Of a stretch of DNA of 6,089 nucleotides, positions 5,858-6,089 are shown piece after piece. Below the pieces are notes generated by a model that saw only the letters and a program-made list of their open reading frames with translations, searched no databases and was not told the DNA's origin. The translations under genes and the position numbers were made by a program. The stretch's first letter is position 1. Each line of letters opens with the position of its first letter. The stretch comes from Bacteroidales bacterium (GTDB lineage: Bacteria > Bacteroidota > Bacteroidia > Bacteroidales > VadinHA17), in contig PMEC01000075.1 in assembly GCA_003155705.1 (NCBI GenBank), positions 300 through 6,388 on the forward strand, given 5' to 3'.

Positions 5858-5923
5858 GGTTGAAGTGTAGTGAAGGGTTAAAGAGTTGAAGGGAAGAACA
5901 TTTCAACATTTCAACATTTCAAC
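5858..5923. repeat. Inverted octad array (xxTTGAAG units opposed to 3 x ATTTCAAC)
   Basis: The left part contains GGTTGAAG (5858), a 2-bp insertion, TAGTGAAG (5868), GGTTAAAG (5876) and AGTTGAAG (5884). A central unit GGAAGAAC (5892) is followed by three identical ATTTCAAC units (5900, 5908, 5916). From 5868 on, the 8-bp phase is unbroken. ATTTCAAC is the reverse complement of GTTGAAAT, so the two halves oppose each other; GTTGAA (5885-5890) can pair with TTCAAC (5902-5907) around an 11-nt loop. The array occupies the spacer between the esterase and the gene starting at 5988, which are divergently transcribed. It is too short in unit and spacer to be a CRISPR array. Confidence 0.8.
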
Positions 5924-5987
5924 TATGCTAAAAAGATGTTGAGAAAATACAGACTAATAACTTATCAGCATATCAGTAAATTAAATA

Positions 5988-6089
5988 ATGGATTGGACAA
6001 AGGAAGAAGTCAGTTTTCTCAAAAAATTAAGTGATCCTGACAAGATCCAGAGATTTCTTGATATGATTGATTATAATCCAAATTATGAA
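5988..6089 (+). CDS. 5' end of a protein gene, truncated by the window edge (possibly transglutaminase-like)
   Basis: An open frame of 34 codons runs from the ATG at 5988 to the last base of the window. An in-frame TAA at 5982-5984 makes this ATG the only likely start. The visible N-terminus is hydrophilic, with no signal peptide, so the protein is probably cytoplasmic. The segment LSDPDKIQRFLDMIDYN (14-30) recalls the N-terminus of transglutaminase-like cysteine-protease-fold proteins, in which a 'KIQxFLDxxxYN' stretch precedes the catalytic region. That is recognition from memory on a short fragment and should be treated as tentative. It is divergent from the esterase. The upstream spacer holds the octad array, and no clear TAnnTTTG element was found. 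Confidence 0.65.
   Translation, partial: MDWTKEEVSFLKKLSDPDKIQRFLDMIDYNPNYE

Noticed and set aside
5858..5923. CRISPR-like array
   Set aside because: Units are 8 bp and contiguous, without spacers or cas genes nearby.

Overview
The window looks like chromosome of a low-GC member of the Bacteroidetes (Bacteroidota), probably a Bacteroidales relative. The evidence is the protein families present, start codons mostly without Shine-Dalgarno sequences, several matches to the Bacteroidetes -7 promoter element TAnnTTTG, and a carbohydrate-centred gene set. Identification is from sequence reading only; no database search was run.

Layout, left to right. A KpsF/GutQ/KdsD-like SIS-domain sugar-phosphate isomerase without CBS domains (+, 121-729) converges on a NagD-type HAD-IIA phosphatase (-, 838-1629). 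Upstream of the phosphatase, on the same strand, is a GbsR/MarR-type winged-helix regulator (-, 1689-2150). A 144-bp divergent control region follows, with a canonical Bacteroidetes promoter (TTTG, 19 bp, TAnnTTTG) whose -7 element overlaps a perfect 7-5-7 palindrome. It drives an FHS-family sugar:H+ symporter (+, 2295-3641) that overlaps by 4 bp (ATGA) an APH-fold kinase resembling N-acetylhexosamine 1-kinase NahK (+, 3638-4732). Convergent to this is a lipoprotein-type alpha/beta-hydrolase with a C-terminal beta-rich domain (-, 4787-5776). The 5' end of a last gene (+, from 5988) runs off the right edge.

The inferred core is a small sugar-salvage unit: regulator, symporter and anomeric kinase, with a HAD phosphatase on the regulator side. 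The substrate may be an N-acetylhexosamine or a related sugar, but sequence alone does not fix it. The isomerase and the esterase may be independent neighbours.

The most unusual signal is non-coding. Three of the intergenic spacers each carry a different short-period array: inverted 7-bp units GAAYNNN/NNNATTC at 735-819, direct 7-bp units GWAGNMN at 4731-4765, and inverted 8-bp units (xxTTGAAG / ATTTCAAC) at 5858-5923. They differ in sequence but share the period and the GAA core, and none is a canonical terminator, CRISPR array or coding repeat. No gene-free stretch exceeds about 210 bp.
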